From: Streptomyces sp. TS71-3
Lineage (GTDB): Bacteria > Actinomycetota > Actinomycetes > Streptomycetales > Streptomycetaceae
DNA length: 64,000 nucleotides
NCBI RefSeq assembly: GCF_018327685.1
Contig: NZ_BNEL01000001.1
Coordinates: 4,278,001 to 4,342,000 of the forward strand
Direction of reading: 5' to 3'
Below are positions 17,057-25,545 of the stretch, piece after piece. A program made the position numbers and the translations under genes. The notes beneath the pieces were generated by a model. That model saw only the letters and a list, made by a program, of their open reading frames with translations, was not told where the DNA came from and did no database searches. Positions within the stretch are counted from its first letter, which is position 1. Every line of letters starts with the position of its first letter.

Positions 17057-17299
17057 ATGACCGACTCGCTCACGGCGCGGGACACCGCCACCAGCAGACC
17101 GCGCTCGGCCCGGATGCACGACTCCCACGTGCCGCACTTCGCCCCCGGCGACCAGGACTCCTACGGGAAGCCGGGCGTCTCCGTCGGCCACCGCCGGCGC
17201 CCCGAGACCGCGGCGGACGCGGCCTCGGGCGGCGTACCGGCCGGATTGCCCGCCGGCGCCGCGCTCGGACTCAGGCCGGGCGTGGCCAACAAGCCATAA
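17057..17299 (+). pseudogene. N-terminal remnant of a SAM-dependent methyltransferase (PF04672/DUF574 type)
   Basis: 80 codons with a good ribosome site (GGAGGGG). The first 21 residues, MTDSLTARDTATSRPRSARM, closely match the start of the intact methyltransferase at 24515-25342 (MTNSPAARDIDTSRPHSARM). After that the YYLGGKDNF motif is lost and the sequence becomes Gly/Ala/Pro-rich with no methyltransferase motif. It follows the DUF397 gene, the usual partner. A short stable derivative cannot be excluded. Confidence 0.6.
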
Positions 17300-17306
17300 C
17301 CCCAAT

Positions 17307-17349
17307 ACCGCGCGGTACCCGGCTCCGCACCGGCCGGGTACCGCGCGGT
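17307..17349 (+). terminator. Strong hairpin terminator
   Basis: A perfect 16-bp inverted repeat: ACCGCGCGGTACCCGG (17307-17322), an 11-nt loop, and the complement at 17334-17349. It starts 7 bp after the stop of the methyltransferase remnant. No U-run follows, as is usual in Streptomyces. It also faces the end of the minus-strand gene at 17423. Confidence 0.8.
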
Positions 17350-17422
17350 CCCTCTTGGGGGAACGGCGGGCCGCCGCCATCAAGGGGCAGGAGCAGGCCA
17401 CGCCGTCAGGGGCGGCCGTGCC

Positions 17423-17629
17423 CTACGCCGAGTAGCGGATCATCCAGTCGTTCTCGGGATTGCGGCCGAACTCCGGGTCGTTCGGGGCCTCCGCCGGCTT
17501 CTCCTCGACCAGGTCCGCGGGTGCCACCCGCTCCGGCAGCTTCCCGAACCGCGCCGCCCTGATCGCGGCCGCCTCGTCACGCGGCTCGACACCTTCGGCG
17601 CGAACCTTCTCCACCTTGCGCGCTTCCAT
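17423..17629 (-). CDS. Small acidic hypothetical protein
   Basis: 68 residues from ATG 17629, preceded by GGGAG. The sequence is charged (MEARKVEKVRAEGVEPRDEA) and ends with an acidic, Pro/Asn-rich tail, NDPEFGRNPENDWMIRYSA. No membrane segment, cysteine or known domain. I do not recognise it. The hydrophilic body and aromatic C-terminus could suit a small regulatory or precursor peptide, but no maturation enzyme is nearby. Confidence 0.55.
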   Translation of the reverse strand: MEARKVEKVRAEGVEPRDEAAAIRAARFGKLPERVAPADLVEEKPAEAPNDPEFGRNPENDWMIRYSA

Positions 17630-17880
17630 GGCTTCTCCCGCCGTTCCGTCCGGTTCGCGCCGGCGATCCGCTGCTTTCCACCGGTGCTCCGCTGGTCGGA
17701 AGCGTACTGCGGGGATCGGGGTGCAAACCATGGCGAACCGGGCGCGAAATCCTTACCGATGCCTGACGTGACCGTCTGCCGTGCCCCGAGCGGAGCCCGG
17801 TCGGGCGGGCCGAGCCTCGTCGGCCGACCGGGCGTGCGGGGCCGGGCGGCCGGGTGCGCCGGGTGGCTGGGTGCGCCGGG

Positions 17881-19089
17881 TCAGGTGCCCGGTTCCGGTG
17901 AGGGTGCGCCCGGCCGGTCCGCGGCCGGTGGGGCAGGAGCCAGTGGGGCAGGAGCCGGTGGGGGACCGGCGGGCGGGGCGCCGGCCGGCAGGGTGATCGC
18001 GAAGCAGCAGCCCCCCACCACATTCCGTACGTCCGCGCTGCCGGCGTGTGCCGTGACGATGCCGTGGACGATGGCGAGGCCGAGGCCGGCGCTCGACGAG
18101 GGCGTGCGCGTGCGGGCGGGGGTGCCGCGCCAGCCCATGTCGAAGACGTGCGGCAGGTCCTGCGGAGGGATGCCGCCGCAGCCGTCGGTGACGGAGATCA
18201 CAACACCTCCGTCGCCGCGCCGGGCGGACAGCGTGACGGTGCCCTCGGCGGGGGTCCGCTGGATGGCGTTGACGAGGAGGTTGGCGAGTACCCGGGACAT
18301 CTCCCGGCCGTCCACCTCGACGGGCACCGCCTCGACGGGGTCCCCCACGAGCCGTACGCCGTGCTCCTTCGCCAGTGCCTGCGCGCTGGTGAGTGCCTCG
18401 TCGGCGAGATCCTCCACGGACATCCGGGTGCGGTCCAGGGCGAGCGCGCCGGCCTGGATCCGGGAGAGCGTGAAGAGGTCGCCGACCATCGAGTCGAGCC
18501 GGTGGACCTCGGCGCCGATCTGCCGGAAGTACCGCTCCGGTTCCGCCGCCACCCCGTCCTCCAGGGCTTCCGACATGGCCCGCAGCCCGGCCAGCGGGGT
18601 GCGCAGGTCGTGGGAGATCCAGGCGACCATGTCGCGGCGTGCGGCCTCCAGGGCGCGCTCACGCTGCCGGGACGCGGCGAGTTTCGCGCTGACCGAGGAG
18701 AGCTCGCCGGCCAGCGAGGTCAGCTCCGCCGTCGACGCGCCCCCGGGCGGCGAGAAGCCGCCCTCGTCGCCGACGGTCTGGGCGGCCCTGGCCAGGTCCC
18801 GGCTGCGCGCGACCACCCAGCGCCCGAGCAGCATGGCCGGGACGAGGGAGACGACGGCGGCCGAGAGCAGGACGGTCGTGACGACCGAGAGGTCGTAGTC
18901 GGAGAGCAGCATCGCCCGGGTGACGACGAGGGTGCCGCCGAGCATCGCGGCGACCGGCACCACGACCACGACGTTCATCGCCACCGCGACGGACCGCCTG
19001 CGCAGCAGCCACAGCGCCACGGCCCCGATCAGCCCGGCGGCCGCGGCCCCCAGGAAGGCCACGAACGCGATGTGCAACAGATCGTGCAC
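17881..19089 (-). CDS. Membrane sensor histidine kinase, orphan
   Basis: 402 residues from GTG 19089, chosen for the strong AAGGAGG 11 bp upstream. Four hydrophobic helices lie at about 5-29, 34-56, 69-88 and a shorter second part, with little extracytoplasmic sequence, so the signal is probably sensed in the membrane. A HAMP-like linker (about 88-140) leads to HisKA with phospho-acceptor His160 (WISHDLRTPL), an N box (NLLVNAIQRTP), G1 (DGCGGI) and G2 (SSAGLGLAIVHG). The tail after about 375 is Pro/Ala-rich. No response-regulator gene adjoins it. Confidence 0.88.
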   Translation of the reverse strand: MHDLLHIAFVAFLGAAAAGLIGAVALWLLRRRSVAVAMNVVVVVPVAAMLGGTLVVTRAMLLSDYDLSVVTTVLLSAAVVSLVPAMLLGRWVVARSRDLARAAQTVGDEGGFSPPGGASTAELTSLAGELSSVSAKLAASRQRERALEAARRDMVAWISHDLRTPLAGLRAMSEALEDGVAAEPERYFRQIGAEVHRLDSMVGDLFTLSRIQAGALALDRTRMSVEDLADEALTSAQALAKEHGVRLVGDPVEAVPVEVDGREMSRVLANLLVNAIQRTPAEGTVTLSARRGDGGVVISVTDGCGGIPPQDLPHVFDMGWRGTPARTRTPSSSAGLGLAIVHGIVTAHAGSADVRNVVGGCCFAITLPAGAPPAGPPPAPAPLAPAPPAADRPGAPSPEPGT

Positions 19090-19210
19090 GCTGGCTCGGC
19101 CCTCCTTAGCGAGCGGCCACGACGTGCCGGGGGGCCGCAGCGAACCAGCGTACCGGGGAGCGACCCGGTACGGCCGGGGCCACCAGGCGGGGGCAGGGGA
19201 CCCCGGCTTC

Positions 19211-19465
19211 TCGGGGGTGGGAGCCCCGGGTTCCTCGGGGGCGCGGGGGACTGCGCGAGCGACCGCCGACCGGTGGGTGGTCCGGACGTGATCTGCGCCA
19301 CTGCCTCTGGACTCGGTACGGCCCGGGCGGCCGGTCGGGGCAGGGGGTCCCGGCTTCTGGGGAGTGGAACCCGGAACTCTCGGGGGTGGGAGCCCCGGGT
19401 TCCTCAGGGGCGCGGGGAACTGCGCGAGCGACCGCCGACCGGCAGGTGGTCCGGACGCGACCTGC
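19211..19465 (+). repeat. Two 86-bp direct repeats, 169 bp apart
   Basis: 19211-19296 and 19380-19465 differ at only a few positions. Each contains the GGGGCGCGGGGAACTGCGCGAG-type motif (the first 20 nt being the conserved part) that also occurs near 60700 in this window and, reversed, near 48790. This is a member of the dispersed intergenic repeats common in Streptomyces. Confidence 0.8.
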
Positions 19466-19670
19466 ACCGCCCCCTCTGGACGGTGGAGCGCCCTGGGGCG
19501 TCGTGAGGCGCCACACAACAGAGGGCACCCCCTGCCGTGGCGGCAGGAGACCCCTTGCCGTGCCGCAGGGCACCCCCTGCCGTGGCGCCGGACCCCCGGC
19601 ACCGACCACCCGCAAGCAGGCCCCCCGCACCCCCACCCGCATCCTCGGCGAAACGCCGCCCCGTGGACGG

Positions 19671-19790
19671 GCCCCCGAGCCCCTGGGCCCCCGGGCCCCC
19701 GGGCCCCCGGGTTCCCGGCCCCCGAGCCCCGGCCCCCGAGCCCCGGCCCCCGGGCCCCCGGGCCTCCCGGCCTCCGGTCCCGGACAGGGG
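19671..19790. repeat. CCCCCGG/AG low-complexity tract
   Basis: About 120 bp composed of CCCCGGG, CCCCCGAG and CCCCCGG units just downstream of the htpG stop. It can form strong G-rich structures on the htpG transcript strand and may serve as its terminator. No coding potential. Confidence 0.6.
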
Positions 19791-19830
19791 CCTCCGGGCG
19801 CAAGCCCGGACCCGGGCGCGCCGGAGGGCG

Positions 19831-21765
19831 CTACAGCGTCCGCTCCAGCCGCTCCGCCACCAGCTTCGTGAACCGCCCCCGATCCGCCAGCTCCCCACCC
19901 TCCGCGAGGATCGCCAGCGCGTGCAGCAACTCCGCCGTCTCGCCGACCGACGGGTCCTCGGCCCGCTCCGCGTGGGCCTTGCGCAGGCCGGTGACCAGGG
20001 CGTGCCCGGGGTTGATCTCCAGGATGCGCTTGACGTCGGGCATCTCCTGGCCCATCGCGCGGTACATCTGCTGCAACGCGGGCGTCACGTCGTGCGTGTC
20101 GGAGACGATGCAGGCCGGGGAGACCGTGAGCCGCGTGGACAGGCGGACCTCCTTGACCTCGTCCGCGAGCTGCTTGGTCATCCAGGACAGCAGCTCCGCG
20201 TACTCCTGCAGCTGCCGCTCCCGCTCGGCCTTGACGTCGTCCGCCTCGTCACCGGCGCCGAGGTCCGCCTCGCCCTTGGCGATGGACCGCAGCTGCTTGC
20301 CGTCGAACTCGGGAACGGCCTCCACCCAGACCTCGTCGACCGGGTCCGTCAGCAGCAGCACCTCCAGGCCCCGGTCCCGGAACACCTCCATGTGCGGCGA
20401 GCTCTCGATGGCGCCGCGGGACTCGCCCGTCATGAAGTAGACGTGCTCCTGCCCGTCCTTCATCCGGGACACGTAGTCCGAGAGCGTGGTCGGCTTCTCG
20501 GCGTCGTGGGTCGTGGCGAACGAGGAGACCGCGAGGATCGCGTCCTTGTTCTCGAAGTCGCTGAGGAGCCCCTCCTTGAGCACCCGCCCGAACTCCCCCC
20601 AGAACGTCTCGTACTGCTCCGGGCGCGCGGACATCATGTCCTTGACGGTGGACAGCACCTTCTTCGCCAGCCGCCGGCGCATCAGCTCGATCTGGCGGTC
20701 CTGCTGGAGGATCTCCCGGGACACGTTCAGCGAGAGGTCCGCGGCGTCCACGACGCCCTTCACGAAGCGCAGGTACTCCGGCATCAGCGCTTCGCAGTCG
20801 TCCATGATGAAGACGCGCTTCACGTAGAGCTGGACGCCGCGCTTGTGGCCCCGCGAGAAGAGGTCGCCGGGCGCCCGGGAGGGCAGGAAGAGCAGCGCCT
20901 GGTACTCGAAGGTGCCCTCCGCCTGCATGCGGATCGTCTCGAGCGGGTCGTTCCAGTCGTGGCTGATGTGCTTGTACAGCTCGTGGTACTCGCCCTCGCC
21001 GACCTCGTCCTTGGGACGCGCCCACAGGGCCTTCATGGAGTTGACCGTCTCGGGCTCCGGCGCGGCGCTCTCCCCGCCGTCCTCCCCGTCCTCGCCGTCC
21101 GCGGCCCCGGTGGACTCCGCGGCCATCCTGATGGGCCAGGTGATGAAGTCCGAGTAGCGCTTGACGATCTCCCGGAGCTTCCAGGGGGAGGTGTAGTCGA
21201 AGAGCTGGTCCTCGGCGTCCACGGGCTTGAGCTTGAGGACGACGGACGTGCCCTGCGGGAGGTCGTCGGCATCCTCGATCGTGTACGTGCCCTCGCCGCC
21301 GGACGTCCAGCGCGTGCCGCCGCTCTCGCCCGCGCGGCGGGTCAGCAGGGTGACCTCGTCGGCCACCATGAAGCTGGCGTAGAAGCCGACGCCGAACTGC
21401 CCGATCAGGCCCTCGGCCGACGCCGCGTCCCTGGCCTCCCGCAGCTCCTGGAGGAAGGCGGCCGTGCCGGAGTTCGCGATGGTCCCGATGAGCGCGACCA
21501 CCTCGTCGCGTGACATCCCGACGCCGTTGTCCCGCACGGTCAGGGTGCGGGCCTCCTTGTCGGTCTCGACGGCGATGTGGAGGTCGGACACGTCCGCGTC
21601 CGGAGCCTCGTCGCGGAGCGCTTCGAGGCGCAGCTTGTCCAGCGCGTCGGAGGCGTTGGAGATGAGCTCGCGCAGGAAGACGTCCTTGTTCGAATAGATC
21701 GAATGGATCATCATCTGCAGGAGCTGGCGCGCCTCTACCTGGAACTCGAACGTCTCCGCGGGCAT
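19831..21765 (-). CDS. htpG: Molecular chaperone HtpG (bacterial Hsp90)
   Basis: 644 residues from ATG 21765 (AGAGGA about 9 bp upstream), the usual HtpG length. It starts MPAETFEFQVEARQLLQMMI. The GHKL ATP-binding site is clear: HSIYSNKDVFLRELISNASD, DNGVGMSRDEV and GQFGVGFYASFMVADEV. The middle domain carries the conserved arginine region (LYVKRVFIMDDCEALMPEYL, LNVSREILQQDRQI), and a C-terminal dimerisation domain ends it. A short acidic charged linker (about 215-235, GEDGEDGGES) is present. Cytosolic ATP-dependent folding chaperone. Monocistronic; no HspR or CIRCE element seen upstream. Confidence 0.97.
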   Translation of the reverse strand: MPAETFEFQVEARQLLQMMIHSIYSNKDVFLRELISNASDALDKLRLEALRDEAPDADVSDLHIAVETDKEARTLTVRDNGVGMSRDEVVALIGTIANSGTAAFLQELREARDAASAEGLIGQFGVGFYASFMVADEVTLLTRRAGESGGTRWTSGGEGTYTIEDADDLPQGTSVVLKLKPVDAEDQLFDYTSPWKLREIVKRYSDFITWPIRMAAESTGAADGEDGEDGGESAAPEPETVNSMKALWARPKDEVGEGEYHELYKHISHDWNDPLETIRMQAEGTFEYQALLFLPSRAPGDLFSRGHKRGVQLYVKRVFIMDDCEALMPEYLRFVKGVVDAADLSLNVSREILQQDRQIELMRRRLAKKVLSTVKDMMSARPEQYETFWGEFGRVLKEGLLSDFENKDAILAVSSFATTHDAEKPTTLSDYVSRMKDGQEHVYFMTGESRGAIESSPHMEVFRDRGLEVLLLTDPVDEVWVEAVPEFDGKQLRSIAKGEADLGAGDEADDVKAERERQLQEYAELLSWMTKQLADEVKEVRLSTRLTVSPACIVSDTHDVTPALQQMYRAMGQEMPDVKRILEINPGHALVTGLRKAHAERAEDPSVGETAELLHALAILAEGGELADRGRFTKLVAERLERTL

Positions 21766-22251
21766 ACCGTCGATTCCTCTCATGTCACCCGATGGTGATG
21801 TGGTCTTGGGAACTGTAGGGCAACGGTCAGCCGGACACGCCCAGTTCCCGCCCTGAGTGCGCCGCCGCGCCGCCGCTCCACCGCGGATGCGCCCGGCCTC
21901 CGGGGTCCGCCACGGCCACCGCGGGCGGACCCGTCCCGTCCGCCGCGCCCGCCCCGCGGGCAGCCCCGTCCCCGTCCGCCGCGGCCGTCCGGCCCGGGTG
22001 TGAACGCGGTGGGGAAAGTGTGAACAGCACTCTATCCGTGCACCCGTCGGGCTGTTAGCTCCCACGTGGGAGCGCTCCCAAGCCGTGGATCCCCCTCTCG
22101 GCTCTGGGGGCGCCCTCCTGTGCGGGCCTGCGTTCAAGGCCCGGTTCACCCGCACCGACGTCGCGCCGATCTGTCGTGGGTGCGGTCGTCAGTGCGGTTG
22201 AAGAATCGATCCTTCTCCGGCCTGACCCGCCGGGCGAGAAAGGACACCACC
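21766..22251. other. Divergent htpG/cellulase promoter region
   Basis: 486 bp between two divergent genes. It contains the CebR-type operator at 22058-22080. No other gene or RNA was recognised. The htpG promoter presumably lies between 21790 and 21850. Confidence 0.5.
22058..22080. promoter_or_regulatory. CebR operator overlapping a second palindrome
   Basis: TGGGAGCGCTCCCA at 22067-22080 is an exact match to the CebR box that represses cellulose and cellobiose genes in Streptomyces. A second perfect palindrome, GCTCCCACGTGGGAGC (22058-22073), overlaps it and shares one GGGAGC half. It lies about 170 bp upstream of the GH6 cellulase start. Cellobiose or cellotriose would relieve repression. 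Confidence 0.85.
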
Positions 22252-24212
22252 ATGCACTGGAAGAGACGTTGGCAGGCGCTGGCCCTCGGGTCGGCGCTCT
22301 TCGCCGGAGCGGCGCTCACCGTGGCGTCGGGACCGGCGAACGCGGCACAGAGCGCCGCCGCGGCCCGCGTGGACAACCCGTACGCAGGGGCCCATCCCTA
22401 TGTGAACCCGGAGTGGTCGGCGCACGCGGCCGCGGAGCCCGGTGGCAGCGCGGTCTCCGACGAGGCCACCTACGTCTGGCTGGACCGCATCGCCGCGATC
22501 GACGGCGTGGGCGGCGCCATGGGCCTGCGCGACCACCTGGACGCCGCCAAGGCCCAGGGCGCCGACCTCGTGCAGATCGTCGTCCACGACCTGCCCGGCC
22601 GCGACTGCGCCGCGCTCGCGTCCAACGGTGAGCTGGGCCAGGACGACCTCGCCGCCTACGAGAGCGACTACATCGACCCGATCGCCGACATCCTCTCCGA
22701 CCCGGCGTACGCGAGCCTGCGGATCGCGGCGGTCATCGAGCCCGACTCGCTGCCGAACCTGGTGACCAACGCGGGCGGCCAGGCGGGCGGCACCGACGCG
22801 TGCGCCGAGATGCTCCAGAACGGCAACTACGTCAAGGGCGTGGGCTACGCGCTGGCCACGCTCGGCGCCCTCTCCAACGTCTACAACTACGTCGACGCCG
22901 GCCACCACGGCTGGCTCGGCTGGGACACGAACCTCGTGCCGTTCGCCCAGACGGCGTACGAGGCGGCCACCACGTCCGGCGCCACACCGGCCGACGTCGC
23001 CGGGTTCGCCGTCCACACCGCCAACTACAGCGCCCTGCACGAGCCGTACTTCAGCGTCACCGACACGGTGGCCGGGGCGAGCGTGCGGCAGTCGAAGTGG
23101 GTGGACTGGAACCAGTACGTCGACGAGCAGTCCTTCGCCCAGGGCCTGCGGCAGGCCGCGGTCTCCGCGGGCTTCGACTCCGGCATGCTGATCGACACCT
23201 CGCGCAACGGCTGGGGCGGCTCCGCGCGGCCCACCGGGCCCGGCGCGTCCACCAGCGTCGACACGTACGTGAACGGCGGCCGCATCGACCGCCGGATCCC
23301 CCCCCGGCAACTGGTGCAACCAGTCCGGCGCCGGCCTCGGCGAGCGGCCGGCCGTGGCGCCCGCGTCGGGCATCGACGCCTACGTGTGGATCAAGCCGCC
23401 GGGGGAGTCCGACGGCGCGAGCCAGGCCATCGACAACGACGAGGGCAAGGGCTTCGACCGGATGTGCGACCCGACCTACACGGGCAACGGGCGCAACGGC
23501 AACAACCTGACCGGCGCACTCGCCGACTCCCCGCTGGCCGGGCACTGGTTCTCCGCGCAGTTCCGCCAGCTCCTGGCCAACGCCTACCCGCCGGTGAGCG
23601 GCGGCGGTGGCGGCACGGACACCCAGGCACCCACCGCACCGGCCGGGCTGCGGGTCACCGGCACCACCGCCTCCAGCGCGTCGCTGTCCTGGACGGCGGC
23701 GAGCGACGACGTCGGCGTCTCCGACTACCTCGTGTACCGCGGCGGCACGCAGGTGGGAACGGCCACCTCCACCACGTTCACGGACACGGGCCTCACGGCG
23801 TCCACCGCCTACACGTACACCGTCAGGGCGCGTGACGCGGCCGGCAACACCTCGTCGGCCTCCGGATCGGTCACCGCCACGACCGCGTCCTCGGGCGGCG
23901 GGGGCGGCGGCGCCTGCACGGCCGCCTACCACGTCGACAACGACTGGGGCAGCGGCTTCACCGCGACCGTGACCGTCACCAACACCTCGACGGCCGCTCT
24001 GCCGTCCTGGCGGGTGGCGTGGAGCTGGGCGGGCAACCAGCAGGTCAGCAACTCCTGGAACGCCACCGTCACGCAGCCGGGCCGGGCGGTGACCGCGCTG
24101 AACGCCGCCCACAACGGCACCGTCGCACCGGGCGCCAGCGCCTCGTTTCGGATTCCAGGGCGGCTACAGCGGCAGCAACACCGCGCCCTCCCTCAGCTGC
24201 ACCACGAGCTGA
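22252..24212 (+). pseudogene. Secreted GH6 cellulase with FnIII and CBM2, two +1 frameshifts
   Basis: ATG 22252 follows AAAGGA. A signal peptide (about residues 1-32, ending GPANA) is followed by a GH6 catalytic domain: VVHDLPGRDC, the catalytic-aspartate motif AAVIEPDSLPNLV (Asp165), and GHHGWLGWD. After VNGGRIDRRIPP the frame breaks at a C8 run (23298-23305) where seven C would restore GNWCNQSGAGLGERP. The next frame holds the rest of GH6, an FnIII domain and a CBM2 (CTAAYHVDNDWGSGF). A second +1 at TTT (24146-24148) breaks the last 20 codons; the restored end is GFQGGYSGSNTAPSLSC, stop at 24210. Either decayed or two homopolymer sequencing errors. Product would hydrolyse cellulose outside the cell. 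Confidence 0.85.
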
Positions 24213-24514
24213 CCGGGGGTGGCCGGGAGCCCCTGACCGGAGCCGTTCGCACCGGCACGGGCGCGCTCAAGGATCGGTGACACTCCACCCGGCCGTGGCC
24301 ACTGCGCAGGTAGGCCATGGCCGGGTCTCACCGGCGCCGTACATCTCCCGAAGCCGAAGCCGAAGCCGAAGCCGAAGCCGAAGCCGAAGCCGAAGCCGAA
24401 GCCGGACCGGGACGGGACGGCACGGGCCGGGTACTTCTCCGGGTGTGGCGCTCGCAGCGCGGCGGAAGCCGAACCTACGCGTGCGATGCGCCATCCCTCG
24501 TCCTGCCACCCGCC
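24213..24514. other. Convergent intergenic region with hexanucleotide microsatellite
   Basis: 302 bp between the cellulase end and the methyltransferase end. Apart from the (CCGAAG)9 tract at 24348-24401, nothing recognisable. Confidence 0.5.
24348..24401. repeat. (CCGAAG)9 microsatellite
   Basis: Nine perfect tandem copies of CCGAAG, 54 bp, in the convergent region between the GH6 gene and the methyltransferase. A pure tract is prone to slippage and may vary between strains. Not inside a gene. Confidence 0.9.
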
Positions 24515-25342
24515 TCAGTGCTTGATGCCCACACCGGCCCAGAGGCTGACCTGGGCGTCCGTGGGCGTCGCGCCCTCCTCACGGGCCGCGGAGTCCTCGA
24601 TCTCGGGGTGCCAGCGGTGGGCCACCTCGATGCCGGGCTCCAGGACGTCGAGGCCGTCGAAGAACTGCGTGACCTCAGCCTTGTTGCGGACCCGGAACGG
24701 CGTGCCGCCGTCGTAGTAGATCTGGGTGATCTTCTCCCAGCCCTCCGCGTCGAAGTCCGGGGTGCAGTGTGTGATCGCCAGCGCGCTGCCGGCCGGCAGG
24801 GCCTCCAGCAGGTGGCTCACGATCTCGTACGGCTTCTGGGCGTCGGTGACGAAGTGCAGCAGGGCGTTGAGGGACAGCGCGACGGGCTTCGACAGGTCGA
24901 GGACCTGCTCCAGCTGCGGGGCGTTCAGGATCGCGTCGGGGTCGTTGAAGTCCGCCTGGATGTAGGCGGTGCGGCCCTCCTTGGTGCTGCGCATGAGGGT
25001 CTCCGCGTACTTCAGCACCAGCGGGTCGTGGTCGGCGTAGACCACCCGGGCCTCGGGGGCCAGGCCCTGGGCGACCTGGTGGAGGTTGGGCTCGGTCGGG
25101 ATGCCGGTGCCGATGTCCAGCCACTGCCGGATTCCCCGGTCGACGAGGGTCCGGGTGGCGCGGTGCATGAAGGCCCGGTTCTCCCGCGCGCACGTGATGA
25201 TCGAGGGCCAGGTCTCCACGACCTTCTCGGCCGCTTCCTTGTCGACGTCGAAGTTGTCCTTGCCGCCGAGGTAGTAGTCGTACATGCGGGCCGAGTGCGG
25301 CCTGCTGGTGTCGATGTCCCGCGCAGCGGGGGAGTTCGTCAT
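24515..25342 (-). CDS. SAM-dependent methyltransferase (PF04672/DUF574 family)
   Basis: 275 residues from ATG 25342. It starts MTNSPAARDIDTSRPHSARM then YDYYLGGKDNFDVD, the family hallmark. It has the SAM-binding motif IRQWLDIGTGIPTEPNLHQVA (about 85), VVYADHDPLVLKYAETLM (acidic motif II), and FTPDFDAEGWEKI-like DAEGWEKITQIYYDGGTPFRV near the end. Such proteins are abundant beside XRE/DUF397 regulators in Streptomyces. The substrate is unknown. It overlaps the small upstream ORF by 4 bp (ATGA), forming an XRE-ORF-methyltransferase operon. Confidence 0.88.
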   Translation of the reverse strand: MTNSPAARDIDTSRPHSARMYDYYLGGKDNFDVDKEAAEKVVETWPSIITCARENRAFMHRATRTLVDRGIRQWLDIGTGIPTEPNLHQVAQGLAPEARVVYADHDPLVLKYAETLMRSTKEGRTAYIQADFNDPDAILNAPQLEQVLDLSKPVALSLNALLHFVTDAQKPYEIVSHLLEALPAGSALAITHCTPDFDAEGWEKITQIYYDGGTPFRVRNKAEVTQFFDGLDVLEPGIEVAHRWHPEIEDSAAREEGATPTDAQVSLWAGVGIKH

Positions 25343-25545
25343 CGTGGGGACCCCAATTCAGTGTGTGCGGTGGTGGCGCGCCGGGTGGCCCCGGCCTGCC
25401 CGGACATGCGTCCGAGGGCAGTGTTGCGGTCGGTCACCGGGGCCCCGGCGAGAGCGTGTCTCACCCCGGTGACGCATGCGTTGAACTCCCCCCTTGCCCG
25501 CCTCGGCCACGCGACTTTCCGCGCGGTGCTGCCGAGGGCGGTCAT
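25339..25545 (-). CDS. Small coupled ORF between XRE regulator and methyltransferase
   Basis: 68 codons, overlapping the XRE stop (ATGA at 25545-25542) and the methyltransferase start (ATGA at 25342-25339). The position is where a DUF397 gene usually sits. The sequence (VAWPRRARGEFNACVTGVRH) keeps the W and the ACV of DUF397 (WxKSSYS ... ACVEV) but lacks the VRDSK motif. It is either a divergent or decayed DUF397 or a coding-neutral link. The double overlap argues that it is translated. Confidence 0.42.
   Translation of the reverse strand: MTALGSTARKVAWPRRARGEFNACVTGVRHALAGAPVTDRNTALGRMSGQAGATRRATTAHTELGSPR

Larger units (their letters stand above)
19090..19830. other. Large non-coding repeat-rich interval
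   Basis: 741 bp between htpG and the histidine kinase. No real gene. It holds an 86-bp direct repeat (19211 and 19380), short CACCCCCTGCCGTGGCG repeats (19525-19590) and a CCCCCGG low-complexity tract (19671-19790) beside the htpG stop. Confidence 0.6.

Noticed and set aside
19090..19803. Extension of the histidine kinase frame to 640 codons
   Set aside because: The added region is repeat DNA without domains, and the start at 19089 has an excellent Shine-Dalgarno.
24348..24401. Tandem repeat considered as CRISPR
   Set aside because: Contiguous hexamers without spacers; a microsatellite.
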